DNA of 64,000 bases from Mauremys mutica (lineage: Eukaryota > Chordata > Testudines > Geoemydidae). The stretch covers positions 23,310,486 to 23,374,485 of the forward strand of contig NC_059093.1 in the NCBI RefSeq assembly GCF_020497125.1. Reading direction: 5' to 3'. The notes beneath the pieces are model-generated. The model did not search any database. It saw nothing but the letters and a program-made list of their open reading frames with translations, and was not told the DNA's origin. Shown one piece after another: positions 11,018 through 21,944 of the stretch. The position numbers and the translations under genes were made by a program. How positions within the stretch are numbered: position 1 is the stretch's first letter; the number at the start of each line of letters is the position of its first letter.

Positions 11018-12645
11018 TTGCTTTCGGGCCTAATAAGGCAAGGGGTTAAGGCCTGCAAAATCATGCCAAGCAGCAGGTGGTGGTGGTGGGGGGGCAATTC
11101 TTCCCTATCAAAGCACAAGCTGCAGTCAAACCTAAAGCACTGGCAGAGGGGTCCAGGGTTGGGGGAAAGCAGAATCACCGTTTTGCCCCTGGGAAGAAGG
11201 AGGCTGGGCGGTCACCTCCCCATTCCCCTGGTACTGGTCCCAAATTTCCTGTGCAAGCAGAGGAGCCCAAGAGGTGCTAGCATTGTAAGTCCACTGAGCA
11301 CCTGAAGAATAAGTGTCCCGTGCTGAGTGGGAACAAGCAGCAAGTAACACATGAAGCTGCTGCCTCTTTCCACACAGGATTTGTAAAGCTTGCTTCCACA
11401 CAACCAAGCAATGAGCATGTGCATGCTGTTAAAATTAATGGTGACGTGCTTCTGGGATTGAGGGACACGGGTGCTGAGATTCCTGTGGTCAGGAGGGACC
11501 TGATCCAGGAGAAGGATTCGTTGCCAGGTAAAATGGCAGAATTAGAGCTGGTTGGGGGTTACAAAGTCCTTGCACCTTTAGCTAAGGTACACATACAAAC
11601 TCGGGATTTGCAGGCTGAACTGACTGTTGCAACGGTGGCGCACAATTTTGCACCATTTCTACTTGGGAATGATTTCTTCAGTGTGGCAGAATCTGTCCCA
11701 GGGTTGGTTAGCAGGGAGCAGGAATCCTGTGGTAACAGCCCCGGGGGAGGGGGGGTGTTGAAATCACAGGGACTGCTGGGGGAATAGAAGGGTGTCTTTT
11801 AGATTCCTCTGCAGCAGTAAAGGATGCAGCTTTGGGGGCAGGGATGGTTGTGGCCAGTTCCTGCAGCCCGGGGGCTCCAGGCAAGTTCCAGAGGGAGGGG
11901 CGGGAAAAGCCAGCTCCTATCCCGTAATCATCTCCCCAGGGGAGGGAGATGTACCACCTTGTAACAAGGAGGCCACCCCAGCTGCTGACTGCCAGGAAGT
12001 TGCAGGTCAGCAGCGGGCAGGGCCTGCCCTGGGGTGCACAGACACGTGTCCTGAAGGTGGGGGTTGGGGTCCTGGTGATAGCTGGGTAGCTGTGAGCCCA
12101 CAGCTGGACCAGGATCACCTTCCCTTTTGGGGGACACAGGGGTGTCTGACCCAGAGGGGAGCCCAGCCAGAAGGGGAGGGAGGAGGTTCCGCCCACCTTT
12201 TGTAGGGAGGGACTTTCCCAGGAGGAGGAGGAAAAGTCTGCATTGGGAATCGGGGGGTCAGGTCTCCTAGGATGGGGGGGGGTCCATCCAGCTGTCCTGT
12301 TGGGAACAGAAATTGGGGTGCCTAAAGGGGTCCAGAGCACCCCATTGAAAGATGTTGTTCTTGCTACACTTGTAAGAGATAAAACTCTCTCTCCAAGATT
12401 GGGGGTGGGAGGATCTCTGCATGGGTGGAGCTTCACAAGTGTGTGGGGTCCAGCACAGAGAAATTCCAGAGGGAGGGGCTGAAATCAGGCATGGTTGCAA
12501 TGCACCCTTTCCTTGCCAAAGCCCCAAACACAGGCCTGAATTAGAATCCTTCCCAAAGAGGCAGAAGAATCTGCATCAGAGTGTGTACCAGAGGGCACAG
12601 AGAACTGGGAAAATGCAACAGACGCTAAACAAGTCAAACTGAGTG
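11018..12645 (+). pseudogene. Ty3/Gypsy gag-protease relic
   Basis: A degenerate retroelement fragment. Around 11265-11315 the third reading frame keeps the last part of a CCHC zinc knuckle (HLKNKCP). The frame 11320-11787 then has an aspartic protease with the active-site text RDTGAEIPVV near residue 50 and a FLLGNDF flap-like end, as in Ty3/Gypsy and Gmr1-like Gag-Pol. Downstream to 12645 is a low-complexity linker broken by stops. No integrase, RT or LTR is attached. Unlike the element at 41040 it keeps the canonical DTG triad. It is likely a truncated copy of a related family. Confidence 0.6.
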
Positions 12646-13160
12646 AACGAAGCCTGTCCAGCGTAGATTTGCTGTTAACCTTGTGTCTTTTGCTAATTCA
12701 CCTATGGGATAAAACAAAGGAATTCATACTTCATAAAGTCTTTTACAATGTGGGGCATACCTGATTTGTGGAAGAAACTGTTGTACATGCTAGAGATGGT
12801 GACAAGACAGCCCCACAAGCATGCTAATTTTTAGCCTATACCTGGAAACAGACTGGAAGCTTGGCACAGCAGCAAAAGCACAACAGGCCCATGCTGCTGT
12901 GTAGAAGGGGAAACTGAGGCACACCGCCTCATTGCATTGGTGTCTAAATGCCAAGACACCTCCACTTCAACAGATATTGCTGTCTGTGTTGTGTTAGCAA
13001 TACTACGCCCCGACCTGTTTTCAGGCCTCTGGGGACCAGGAACTCCAAAACTGGCTGGGACACATGAATGACATCATATGGGTTAAAGGTATGGAAAAGG
13101 AGTGTGAGACACAAACAGCAACCCTCCCCTTTTGCAACTAGTTGTAGTTTCACTACACTG
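12646..13160. other. Intergenic, nothing recognised
   Basis: No feature could be supported. The sequence may be the decayed 3' end of the neighbouring retroelement. Confidence 0.3.
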
Positions 13161-13500
13161 TGTCAGGGTTCCCTCCCCACTCTGAACTCTGGGGCAGAGT
13201 TGAGGGGACCCACATGAAAGATCCCCTAAGCTTATTTCTACCAGCTTAGCTTAAAAACTTCCCCATGGCACAAATTCTTCCTTGCCCTTGGACGGTAAGC
13301 TGCCACCACCAAGTGAGTTAGACAAAGATTCAAGGAAAAGAACCACTTGGAGTTCCTGTTCCCCAAAATATCCCCCCAAGTCCCTTCACCCCCTTTCCTG
13401 GGGAGGCTTGAGAATAATATCCTCACCGATTGGTACAATTTCCTCCCTAGGGCAATTCCTTCCACTAATATTCTGCTCTCCTGATATACCTCAGGCATGA
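13161..13500 (+). repeat. LTR fragment (TGTCAGGGTTCC type)
   Basis: It starts TGTCAGGGTTCCCTCCCC and continues with AAGCTTATT-, GCTGCCACCACCAAGTG- and CCCCAAAATATCCCCCCAAG-like words, which I associate with a turtle retrotransposon LTR. Only the 5' part is present, and no TSD or second LTR was found. Confidence 0.45.
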
Positions 13501-13630
13501 GAGCCAGATCGCCAGCTGGTGGAAATCAGCATTGCATCCTAGCCCAGGGAGTGCTGTGCATTCAGGGACAGACCCAAACCCTGCTGAAGTCAATGGAAGT
13601 CTTAATGGGCTTTGCATAAGGCCCATACAG

Positions 13631-13758
13631 CAGTGGTTTTCAACCTGTTTTCATCTGCGGACCCCTAAAACGTTTTAAATGGAGGTGCAGATCCCTTTGG
13701 AAAGCTTAGACAGTCTGCAGACCACAGGGGTCCATGGACAACAGGTGGAAAACCACCA
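13631..13758. mobile_element. Short non-autonomous hAT element
   Basis: The left end CAGTGGTTTTCAACCTG is matched by the reverse complement of the right end (GGTGGTTTTCCACCTG). Flanking octamers CCATACAG and CCCTAGAG agree at 6 of 8 positions, consistent with a hAT 8-bp duplication. Non-coding, about 128 bp. Confidence 0.6.
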
Positions 13759-14002
13759 CCCTAGAGAGATCACGGTATCAGAGGAGAGATCTGAATGTGG
13801 ATTGACAGGAGTACATTACAATTGTTCCCATTACAATTACTTTGTTACAAGAAATGGTAATTGGCTGGCATCTCATCCCTCCTGTAGCATGAGCTCTATC
13901 CTGTGATTGAAAGTGTGTGGGAGCTGGGATCATGTCTTTATGTCTGTGGGCACTAGTAAAGTAATAGAACTTAGAATAAAAGAGAAGAACTACATTGACA
14001 AA

Positions 14003-16371
14003 TAGAATCATAGAATCATAGAATCTCAGGGTTGGAAGGGACCTCAGGAGGTCATCTAGTCCAACCCGCTTCTCAAAGCAGGACCAAACCCAACTAAATC
14101 ATCCCAGCCAGGGCTTTGTCAAGCCTGACCTTAAAAACCTCTAAGGATGGAGATTCCACCACCTCCCTAGGTAACCCATTCCAGTTCTTCACCACCCTAC
14201 TAGTGAAAAAGTTTTTCCTAATATCCAACCTAAACCTCCTCCTCTGCAACTTGAGACCATTACTCCTTGTTCTGTCATCTTCTACCACTGAGAACAGTCT
14301 AGATCCATCCTCTTTGGAACCCCCTTTCAGGTAGTTGAAAGCAACTATCAAATCCCCCCTCATTCTTCTCTTCTGCAGGCTAAACAATACCAGTTCCCTC
14401 AGCCTCTCCTCATAAGTCATGTGCTCCAGCCCCCTAATCATTTTTGTTGCCCTCCGCTAGACTCTCTCCAATTTATCCACATCCTTCTTGTAGTGTGGGG
14501 CCCAAAACTGGACACAGTACTCCAAATGAGGCCTCACCAGTGCTGAGTAGAGGGGAATGATCACGTCCCTCGATCTGCTGGAAATGCCCCTACTTATACA
14601 ACCCAAAATGCCATTAGCCTTCTTGGCAACAAGGGCACACTGTTGACTCATATTCAGCTTTTCGTCCACCGTAACCCCTAGGTCCTTTTCTGTAGAACTG
14701 CTGCCCAGCCATTCAGTCTCTAGTCTATAGCAGTGCATGGGATTCTTCCGTCCTAAGTGCAGGACTCTGCACTTGTCCTTGTTGAACCTCATCATATTTC
14801 TTTTGGCCCAATCCTCTAATTTGTCTAGGTCCCTCTGTATCCTATCCCTACCCTCCAGCGTATCAACCACTCCTCCAAGTTTAGTGTCATCTGCAAACTT
14901 GCTATGGGTGTAGTCCACACCATCCTCCAGATCGTTAATGAAGATATTGAATAAAATCGGCCCCAGCACTGACCCTTGGGGCACCCCACTTGATACCGGC
15001 TGCCAACTAGACATGGAACCATTGATCACTACCCGTTGAGCCTGACCATCTAGCCAGTTTTCTATCCACCTTACCGTCCATTCATCCAGCCCATACTTCT
15101 TTAACTTGCTGGCAAGAATACTGTGGGAGACTGTATCAAAAGCTTTGCTGAAGTCCAGAAATAGCACATCCACTGCTTTCCCCTCATCCACAGAGCCAGT
15201 TATCTCATCATAGAAGGCAATTAGGTTAGTCAGGCATGACTTGCCCTTGGTGAACCCATGCTGACTGTTCCTGATCACTTTCCCCTCCTTTAAGTGGTTC
15301 AGAATTGATTCCTTGAGGACCTGTTCCATGATTTTTCCAGGGACTGAGGTGAGACTGACTGGCCTGTAGTTCCCTGGATCTTCCTTCTTCCCCTTTTTTA
15401 AAGATGGGCACTACATTAGCCTTTTTCCAGTCATCCGGGACCTCCCCCGATTGCCATGATTTTTCAAAGATAATGGCCAATGGCTCTGCAATCTCATCAG
15501 CCAACTCCTTTAGCACCCTCGGATGCAGCGCATCCGGCCCCATGGACTTGTGCTCGTCCAGCTTTTCTAAATAGTCCCGTACTACTTCTTTCCCCACAGA
15601 GAGCTGGTCACCTCCTCCCCATACCGTGCTGCAGAGTGCAGCTGTCTGGGAGCTGACCTTGTCTGTGAAGACAGTGGCAAAAAAAGCATTGAGTACACTA
15701 GCTTTCTCCACATCCTCTGTCACTAGGTTCCCTCCCTCATTCAGCAAGGGGCCCACACTTTCCTTGACTTTCTTCCTGTTGCTAACATACCTGAAGAAAC
15801 CCTTCTTATTACTCCTAACATCTCCGGCTAGCTGCAACTCCAAGTGTGATTTGGCCTTCCTGATTTCACACCTGCATGCCTGAGCAATACTTTTATACTC
15901 CTCCCTGGTTATTTGTCCAATCTTCCACTTCTTGTAAGCTGTTCTTTTGTGTTTAAGACGAGCAAGGATTTCACTGTTGAGCCAAGCTGGTCGCCTGCCA
16001 TATTTACTTTTCTTCCTACACATCGGGATGGTTTGTTCCTGCAACCTCAATAAGGATTCTTTAAAATACAGCCAGCTTCCCTCGACTCTTTTCCCCGTCA
16101 TGTTATTCTCCCAGGGGACCTTGCCCATCAGTTCCCTGAGGGAGTCGAAGTCTGCTTTTCTGAAGTCCAGGGTCTCTTTTCTACTGCTCTCCTTTCTTCC
16201 TTGTGTCAGGATCCTGAACTCGACCATCTCATGGTCACTGCCTCCCAGGTTCCCATCCACTATTGCTTCCTCTACTACTTCTTCCCTGTTTGTGAGCAAC
16301 AGGTCAAGAAGAGCTTTTCCCCTAGTTGGTTCCTCCAGCACTTGCACCAGGAAATTGTCCCCTAAATAAAT
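14003..16371 (-). mobile_element. 5'-truncated CR1 LINE
   Basis: On the minus strand this CR1 runs from a 5' truncation at about 16371 to an ATTCTATG-type tail at 14003. Most of the endonuclease is missing. The frame 16383-15226 starts at the end of that domain ([10 protein letters not shown]) and continues into the linker. RT motifs follow in another frame (15329-14457): [22 protein letters not shown] and [10 protein letters not shown] third frame (14441-14094) encodes the C-terminal part. At least two frameshifts, near 15390 and 14450, make it inactive. The 5' end abuts the MYCN-like copy. Confidence 0.9.
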
Positions 16372-16394
16372 GGTGAAGAGCACATCATGTGACC

Positions 16395-18108
16395 ACTATT
16401 TATTTTTCATAAACACGAGGTATTTCAAAATGCTCTAAGAAGCAGCACTAAATGTACCTCATTGGAAGAAATTAAAAATGGAACTTTGCAGTTAGCCAGT
16501 TCTATGCACCAAACGTTAACAAATACATCAACTGGAAGAAACAGGCTAGGACAAGGCATATTTCGTAAATTTCTTTACAAAAGTTTTCTTAGTTCAAAAA
16601 AGTGATACAGTAATATCTGCTCCCAACTTTCAGAACTCATTTTTATATGAAAGTATAAGGATCAAATGTAGTTATGTCTCAGTATCATACTAAAGTATGC
16701 ACTGTACTAATTCTTACCCTGCCTGGATCACAGAGATAACAATATATTTGTATACAAAAACATGCTGCTCAAACACTGAGGTATTACCATACTTAGATAT
16801 GGACTTCCAGTCGAATACTGGTAGCAAGAGCCTCCTCTCCTAATCCAAAACATGTACAAAAGGCAAGTGTGGACATCATGTTGACAGAAAATTCCCACAG
16901 AGGTACAAATGGTAACCACTGAAGTTACATCTGGTAGAACATAAGCACCATTCAAAATTAGGAATTAATGTTTTTAAACTCAACTAGGTGCCATCAGTAG
17001 CTCCAAATGCTCACAATTTTTAAAGAACATCTATAGTTCTTAAGAAACAATACGAGGGCAGTGCATCGTTTGGCAGTCTGTTGAATTCCTTGCAAGAACA
17101 TCCATGTGCTCTGTACCTGGATAATATAGTTCTTCAATTACTTCAAAGATCAGATCGAAAGTAAAACCAACATTAACATCAGAAAACACAATTTTTAAAA
17201 AAAAAGAATCAAAGGTGCAAAGTGGCAGTGACTCTTCAGGGCAGGTAAAAAAAAAATTTAGAAAGTCTCCATGTGTTCTATTTCCATTAGCAACTGCTGT
17301 TGTCTGGCTTGCCATTTTTCCTTTTCTAGCAAAAACTTGTGTTCCTCTGCCTGAAGGGAATGGATATAATCAATGGCTTTAGTCAAGATGTGTATTTTTG
17401 CAGTTATCTCATCTTTAACCAGTTCAGGTACATGGTCCCTTAACGTGAGTAAACTAGACCGCAGATCCTTATTCCACTGACATTGCAGACTGTTGTGGCG
17501 TAGATGTTTTCTATTTTCTGACTCTGCATTTCGAGGACTTGAACTCTTAGGCCCTGGTTAGATCACAGGTTTTATGACATAGGGCACCTCCTTTTTTAGC
17601 TTTTCCTGCAGCGGGGCATCTTCACTTTCTATGTATGGGGAAGAGTAATAATAACACTTGTGAACTGGGGTGCAATGCTTTAGAACAGGGGTCCCCAACG
17701 CGGTGCCTGCGGGTGCCATGGTGCCCACTGGGGCGCCTAAGTGTGCCCGTTTACTGGCTGGCGGACAAGCATCCACCGAAATGCCGCTGAATTTCGGTGG
17801 CATTTCAGCAGCGACGCCCCTGGATGACGCCGCTTGCCACCGACAAGCAGCGTCATCCAGAGGCATCGACACTGAAATGCCACCGAAATTCAGCATCATT
17901 TCTGCGGCGACACCTCTGGATGACACCGCTTGTCAGTGGCATTTTGGCGGAGGCTCATCCACCACCATGGTCCTCTGTGGCTTATTGTCTGGCACCCACC
18001 AGATGAAATAGGTTGGGGACCACTGCGCTTTAGAACAATATTCATAACAGTCTTCTTGGAGGAAGAGTGCCAGAACCTCAATGTCTTCCACTTCATCCTC
18101 TTCCTCAT
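16395..18108 (-). pseudogene. MYCN: MYCN (N-myc) exon 3 copy with 3'UTR, degenerate
   Basis: On the minus strand an acidic run (DEEEDEVED, from 18108), SEDAPLQ near 17620, and the helix-loop-helix/leucine zipper ([19 protein letters not shown], then [16 protein letters not shown] and ARQQQLL) match the C-terminal third of N-Myc. After the terminal stop near 17260, the 3'UTR also matches N-Myc text I remember (17240-16400), ending at an AATAAA (minus) near 16402. The basic region is eroded, so the DNA-reading His-Glu-Arg residues are not recognisable. A TAA near 17560 interrupts the frame, and a hAT element splits the region at 17686-18026. The sequence upstream of 18108 looks like an intron end (TTTCTAAAG) rather than exon 2. 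That favours a DNA-level copy of exon 3 over a processed retrocopy, though a 5'-truncated retrocopy is not excluded. Confidence 0.8.
17686..18026. mobile_element. hAT element inside the MYCN-like copy
   Basis: Termini are CAGGGGTCCCCAACG and GGTTGGGGACCACTG. The target duplication GCTTTAGAA is perfect on both sides (17677-17685 and 18027-18035). The interior is a non-coding GC-rich sequence with CCGAAATGCCGC-type internal repeats, the same family as the copy at 51195-51522. Confidence 0.9.
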
Positions 18109-18520
18109 CTTTAGAAATACAAAATATAAAGAAAGTTCTCTCCAAAATATATTCACACAGGACCTTGACATTTAAAAAACTAGTAATATATCTGTGTGGA
18201 TTCTCAGGACAAACAGTAATCCAGAGCTTTTTAAGTGTTCAAAATACACACTAAAAGCAACAATGCAGTAATTGAGGATAAAAATAGCGTGCATATACTA
18301 ATTCTCTACAGAGAGGAGATAGATAGTTACTCACACCCAGACACAATAAGTGGTTATCTCTGCAAAATTTAAATTATAACCCTAAAACAGTTAGTTTTCT
18401 GCACTTTCAAGCTGTACAATAGGAAGCACTGAGGAATATGGCCACCCACTTTTCCTCAAGCTTTTTTTTTTATTGACTCACTGAGATTCAAGAAACAAAG
18501 GAAAGGGGCAAGACCTAGGG
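18109..18520 (-). other. Possible MYCN intron 2 remnant
   Basis: This AT-rich stretch lies immediately upstream (minus strand) of the exon-3-like acceptor. It contains no exon 2 text (no Myc box). It may be duplicated intron sequence or unrelated DNA. I cannot tell without the parental locus. Confidence 0.3.
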
Positions 18521-18720
18521 CAGGGGTGGGCAAAATTTTTGGTGCAAGCTCTGGCTGGGGTTGCGGGCAGTGCACGTTCCAGCAGCAGGCAGGATGCATC
18601 TGTGTTCCTTGGTGGTTCCAGCCCAACAGAGCTGCAGGACCCGCCTACTGTACTTCTGATTCCTGTCCCACCCTTCGGCTTCCAGCAGGGTGGGCATGGC
18701 TTTCATGGTTCTGCACGAGG
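18521..18720 (+). mobile_element. hAT terminal fragment
   Basis: CAGGGGTGGGCAAAATTTTT at 18521 is a typical hAT-type left end. A matching right end was not found, so the length is uncertain. Confidence 0.4.
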
Positions 18721-19239
18721 GAGGCCATGTTGTGATCCCTCCCTTGCACTCTCAAGGGAGGCCGCACCTCATTGCTACACTCACATAGTCCACAGCTCCA
18801 GTGTGAGAGAGCCATTCACCTCCATGGACATGCTCATTTCATCCCCATCCCTCCACCTATCCCAGCTTTCCTCTCTGCATTAATTCTCACTCACACACAG
18901 GATCTCTGTGCATCTCCCTTCCTGGGACTGGCTCCATGTGTGGGGAGGGCTCTGGGGGTTCAGACGCAGGCAGGGGTTTAACACCAGAGCTGTGTGTGCC
19001 TCAGCAGTCCCCCAAAGCCCACAGACCCTGAGAACTCCTAGTGAGGGTGTGACAGCTCCCAGCTCCCCCAGACATTGGCCTCTCCCATGAGGGCTCAATG
19101 CCCATGTTTCCATCTGTTCAGATCCTGCAATCCCCAGCAAATCATGGGGTCATTCAAAACTCAAGATGTGCCCTTTGTGACAAATATTCAACAAATCCTT
19201 AGTGCACTCTGCTCATGACTGATTTCACCCCCTGAGCAG

Positions 19240-20640
19240 GACTCCCCATTTCCAAACCTGACCTTATTGCCTGGCTGGAAGCAGGGGAAGAGCCGTGGGT
19301 CCCAGATCTCCAGGCCTCCAAGGAAAGCAGCATCACAAGAGGCACCTCCACAGGTGAGGAGTCAGTGACACTGACACAGAAACTATCTGGCAAATGAAAG
19401 AAAAAGCTGAAAATCCCCAAAATGTGCTACGAGCCCCCCTCAGTTCTGCATCATCTCACCCAGGTCAGGCTCTGCTCAGCAGCAAGCGTGGTATCATCAT
19501 GGCAGATATTGTTCATGGCTTCCCACGCACCCTGTTCGCTATCAGGAGTTTTCTCCCTCACTTCGCTTCCCTGTGAGTATTTGGGTGGAGTGTAGAGACA
19601 GAATCCAATTTCTCAGTCTCACAACAGTTACCACATTGTGTTTTCCCTCTTTGCTACTCCCCTTTGTGTCCTTTCTGCCAGCCCAGGCACTGACTCCTGC
19701 CTGGATTCTCTCTCTCTCCCAGCAGGAGACGAGACAATGAGTGAGAATGAGGGGGGGAATCCACAGGTGGAAGGTTCTGAGCACGTGGAACTGCAGGGAA
19801 GGTTTCTGAGAAGAGCAGATGGGATTTATTTGGCAGTTCCCAGTGCTGGGAACAAAGAAAAGTCTGCAGTAATTGGGACAGGTCAGAGAAGAAGCTGGGA
19901 AACCACCCAAGAAACAAGTGCATGAATCCTTAGAATGTGAGGGAGGAGACAAGGATCCCAAAGAAACCACAACCCCACAGACAAATCCCAAGGAAAAGAA
20001 ACCCTATAAATGCTTGGACTGCAGGAAAATCTTCAGCTGGATCTCAACTCTTACTATCCATCCGAGACTGCACACGGGAGAGAGACCCTATACATGCATT
20101 GAGTGTCGGAAAAGCTTCAGCAACAGATCACAGCTTGTTAGACACCAGAGAACTCACACAGGGGAGAGACCGTATAAATGTTTGGACTGTAGGAAAAGCT
20201 TCAGTCAGAGCTCAAGTCTTAAAACTCATTGGAGACTGCACACAGGAGAGAAACCGTATAAATGCCTTCAGTGTGGGAAAAGCTTCATTAATGGATCAAA
20301 TCTCATTTCACATCAGAGAACCCACATGGGAGAGAATCCCTATAAAAGCCTTGAGTGTGGGAAAAGTTTCAGTGACAGATCAAGACTCGTTAAACATCAC
20401 AGAACCCACACAGGAGAGAAACCCTATAAATGTCTCCACTGTGGAAAAGTTTCAGTCAGAGCTCAAACCTTATTAGACATCAGACAATCCACACAAGAGA
20501 GAAACCCCATAAATAATTGGATTGTGGGAAAAGCTTCAATAACTGCATGAAAACATTTAATCTGAACTCACACATTGTTCCCCATTGAAAAACTCACAGA
20601 AATAAGACCTTGAATGTGTGGGAAGCTTTATCTGGTGCTT
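19240..20640 (+). pseudogene. KRAB C2H2 zinc-finger gene, degenerate
   Basis: A KRAB B-box exon (19240-19353) has an acceptor CTGAGCAG before it and a donor CAGGTGAGG after it, and reads [19 protein letters not shown]. The zinc-finger exon starts near 19726 (CCCAGCAG acceptor) with a spacer reading MSENEGGNPQVEGSEHVE. The spacer frame is lost before the fingers, which lie in another frame from about 19880. Four complete C2H2 fingers with TGEKP-type linkers follow (20005-20335). Finger 5 has its first Cys replaced by Ser (YKSLECGKSF), and finger 6 is broken by a frameshift right after CLHCGK (about 20448). No KRAB A-box was found upstream. Such proteins normally bind DNA and recruit TRIM28 via KRAB. 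This copy is probably a pseudogene. Confidence 0.8.
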
Positions 20641-21944
20641 GCAGGGAATCAAGCCTCAGCAAATCAATACAGGGAAGAGCCCTCTCAGATGTCCTTAGCA
20701 TGGAAAATGCTTCAGTTGGAGCTAACACCACATTGGACACCAGAGACTCCTCCACACAAGAGAGAAATTCAGTGCCCTGACTAGAGCTGGCCATAGTAAA
20801 ATCTCCATTTCCTAATTCCCACACACATTGGTGGTATTTAGCTCCCAAGTATCCAGCTGCCCATGTCTGGGGTCAGGTTCCAGCAGCAGCTGACCCAGAG
20901 CTGTGGAGTGACCCTCTGGTTTTGCCTGGTCTAAGCTAATGGCAGGCAGAGGAGGAGAAGCCCCAATCAGCCCCTCCTCCCTGCCGCAGCCCTGGGCCTT
21001 CCTGCCTCCTACTAACCAGCTGGGGGAAGGGAGAGAGAAACTCCTCCAGAAGCTCCCTCTGCCTGGACGAAGTCCCCCTTCCCTTCCCCAAACATCTTAT
21101 ATATTCTGAACCCCTCAATGAGCAGAGTGATTGTTAGAGTCTTGTGACCACCTAGTCTCACATTGCTCCAGGTTACGCCAAAAACCATACATTTTTTGTA
21201 GATTGCCTCCCACAGAGATCGGGATTAAATAGATTCTAAAAGTGCTGGAACAGGGATAGGAAAACATGGTGGTTTGGGTTCTGTGTTATTTGAGGGTGAT
21301 GAAGTGAGCTGGAGGGATTCCCTTCTCCCCCCTTCACTGTCACGCTCCACTCCGACACAGCAGCATCTCTCCAAGCCTTGGAGAATTCATCCTCTCCCCA
21401 CTCTACTCCACACCTCCCAGCATGGCACTTGCCACAATGTTTTCTGCTCTCCGTGCTTAGGAATCACACTCTCATTACTTTGACCCTGACTCAGACAGGG
21501 CTACAGATGAAAGTGTCCCAGACCTGGAGAGGGACTTCAAATGAACCCCAAAGCTGTCTGAGCCTTCTGAGTTTAACTCCCTATTTCCATCTATTGGTAA
21601 AGTGGCTTCTGGGCTTTTTCCAGCCAAGTCCAGAACATTTGGAGATGGGCAGATTTTGGCTTTAGTTTGGTTTTTTTTTTTCCTTTTTTCATTAGGATGA
21701 TGCTAAAACTTCTGTAAATGACACAACCAGATAACGAGGAGGTGCTGAGTACAGCGGGTTTAACCAGTTTAGAAGAAAATGGATGAATTTGTTTTCCTTC
21801 CTTGAGGAGTTATGATTGTGTGAGATTTCACTTTATGGACCTGAAAGTGTCCTGTAGCCTACCTTGTGGTGTTGGGTTTTCCCTCTTCTTCGAGGCTGCT
21901 TGGTCCCATCGTTTGATGTTAGTTTAGTTTGACAGGATGTAGCA
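20641..21944. other. Intergenic, nothing recognised
   Basis: Decayed finger-exon 3' sequence may extend to about 20780. Beyond that I see only unique DNA with short frames. Confidence 0.35.

Noticed and set aside
15947..16369. 140-codon plus-strand ORF
   Set aside because: It is antisense to CR1 ORF2; the same shadow recurs at 49690-50175 opposite the other CR1.
17040..17315. 91-codon minus-strand ORF as a separate gene
   Set aside because: It is an out-of-frame reading of the MYCN-like zipper and 3'UTR.
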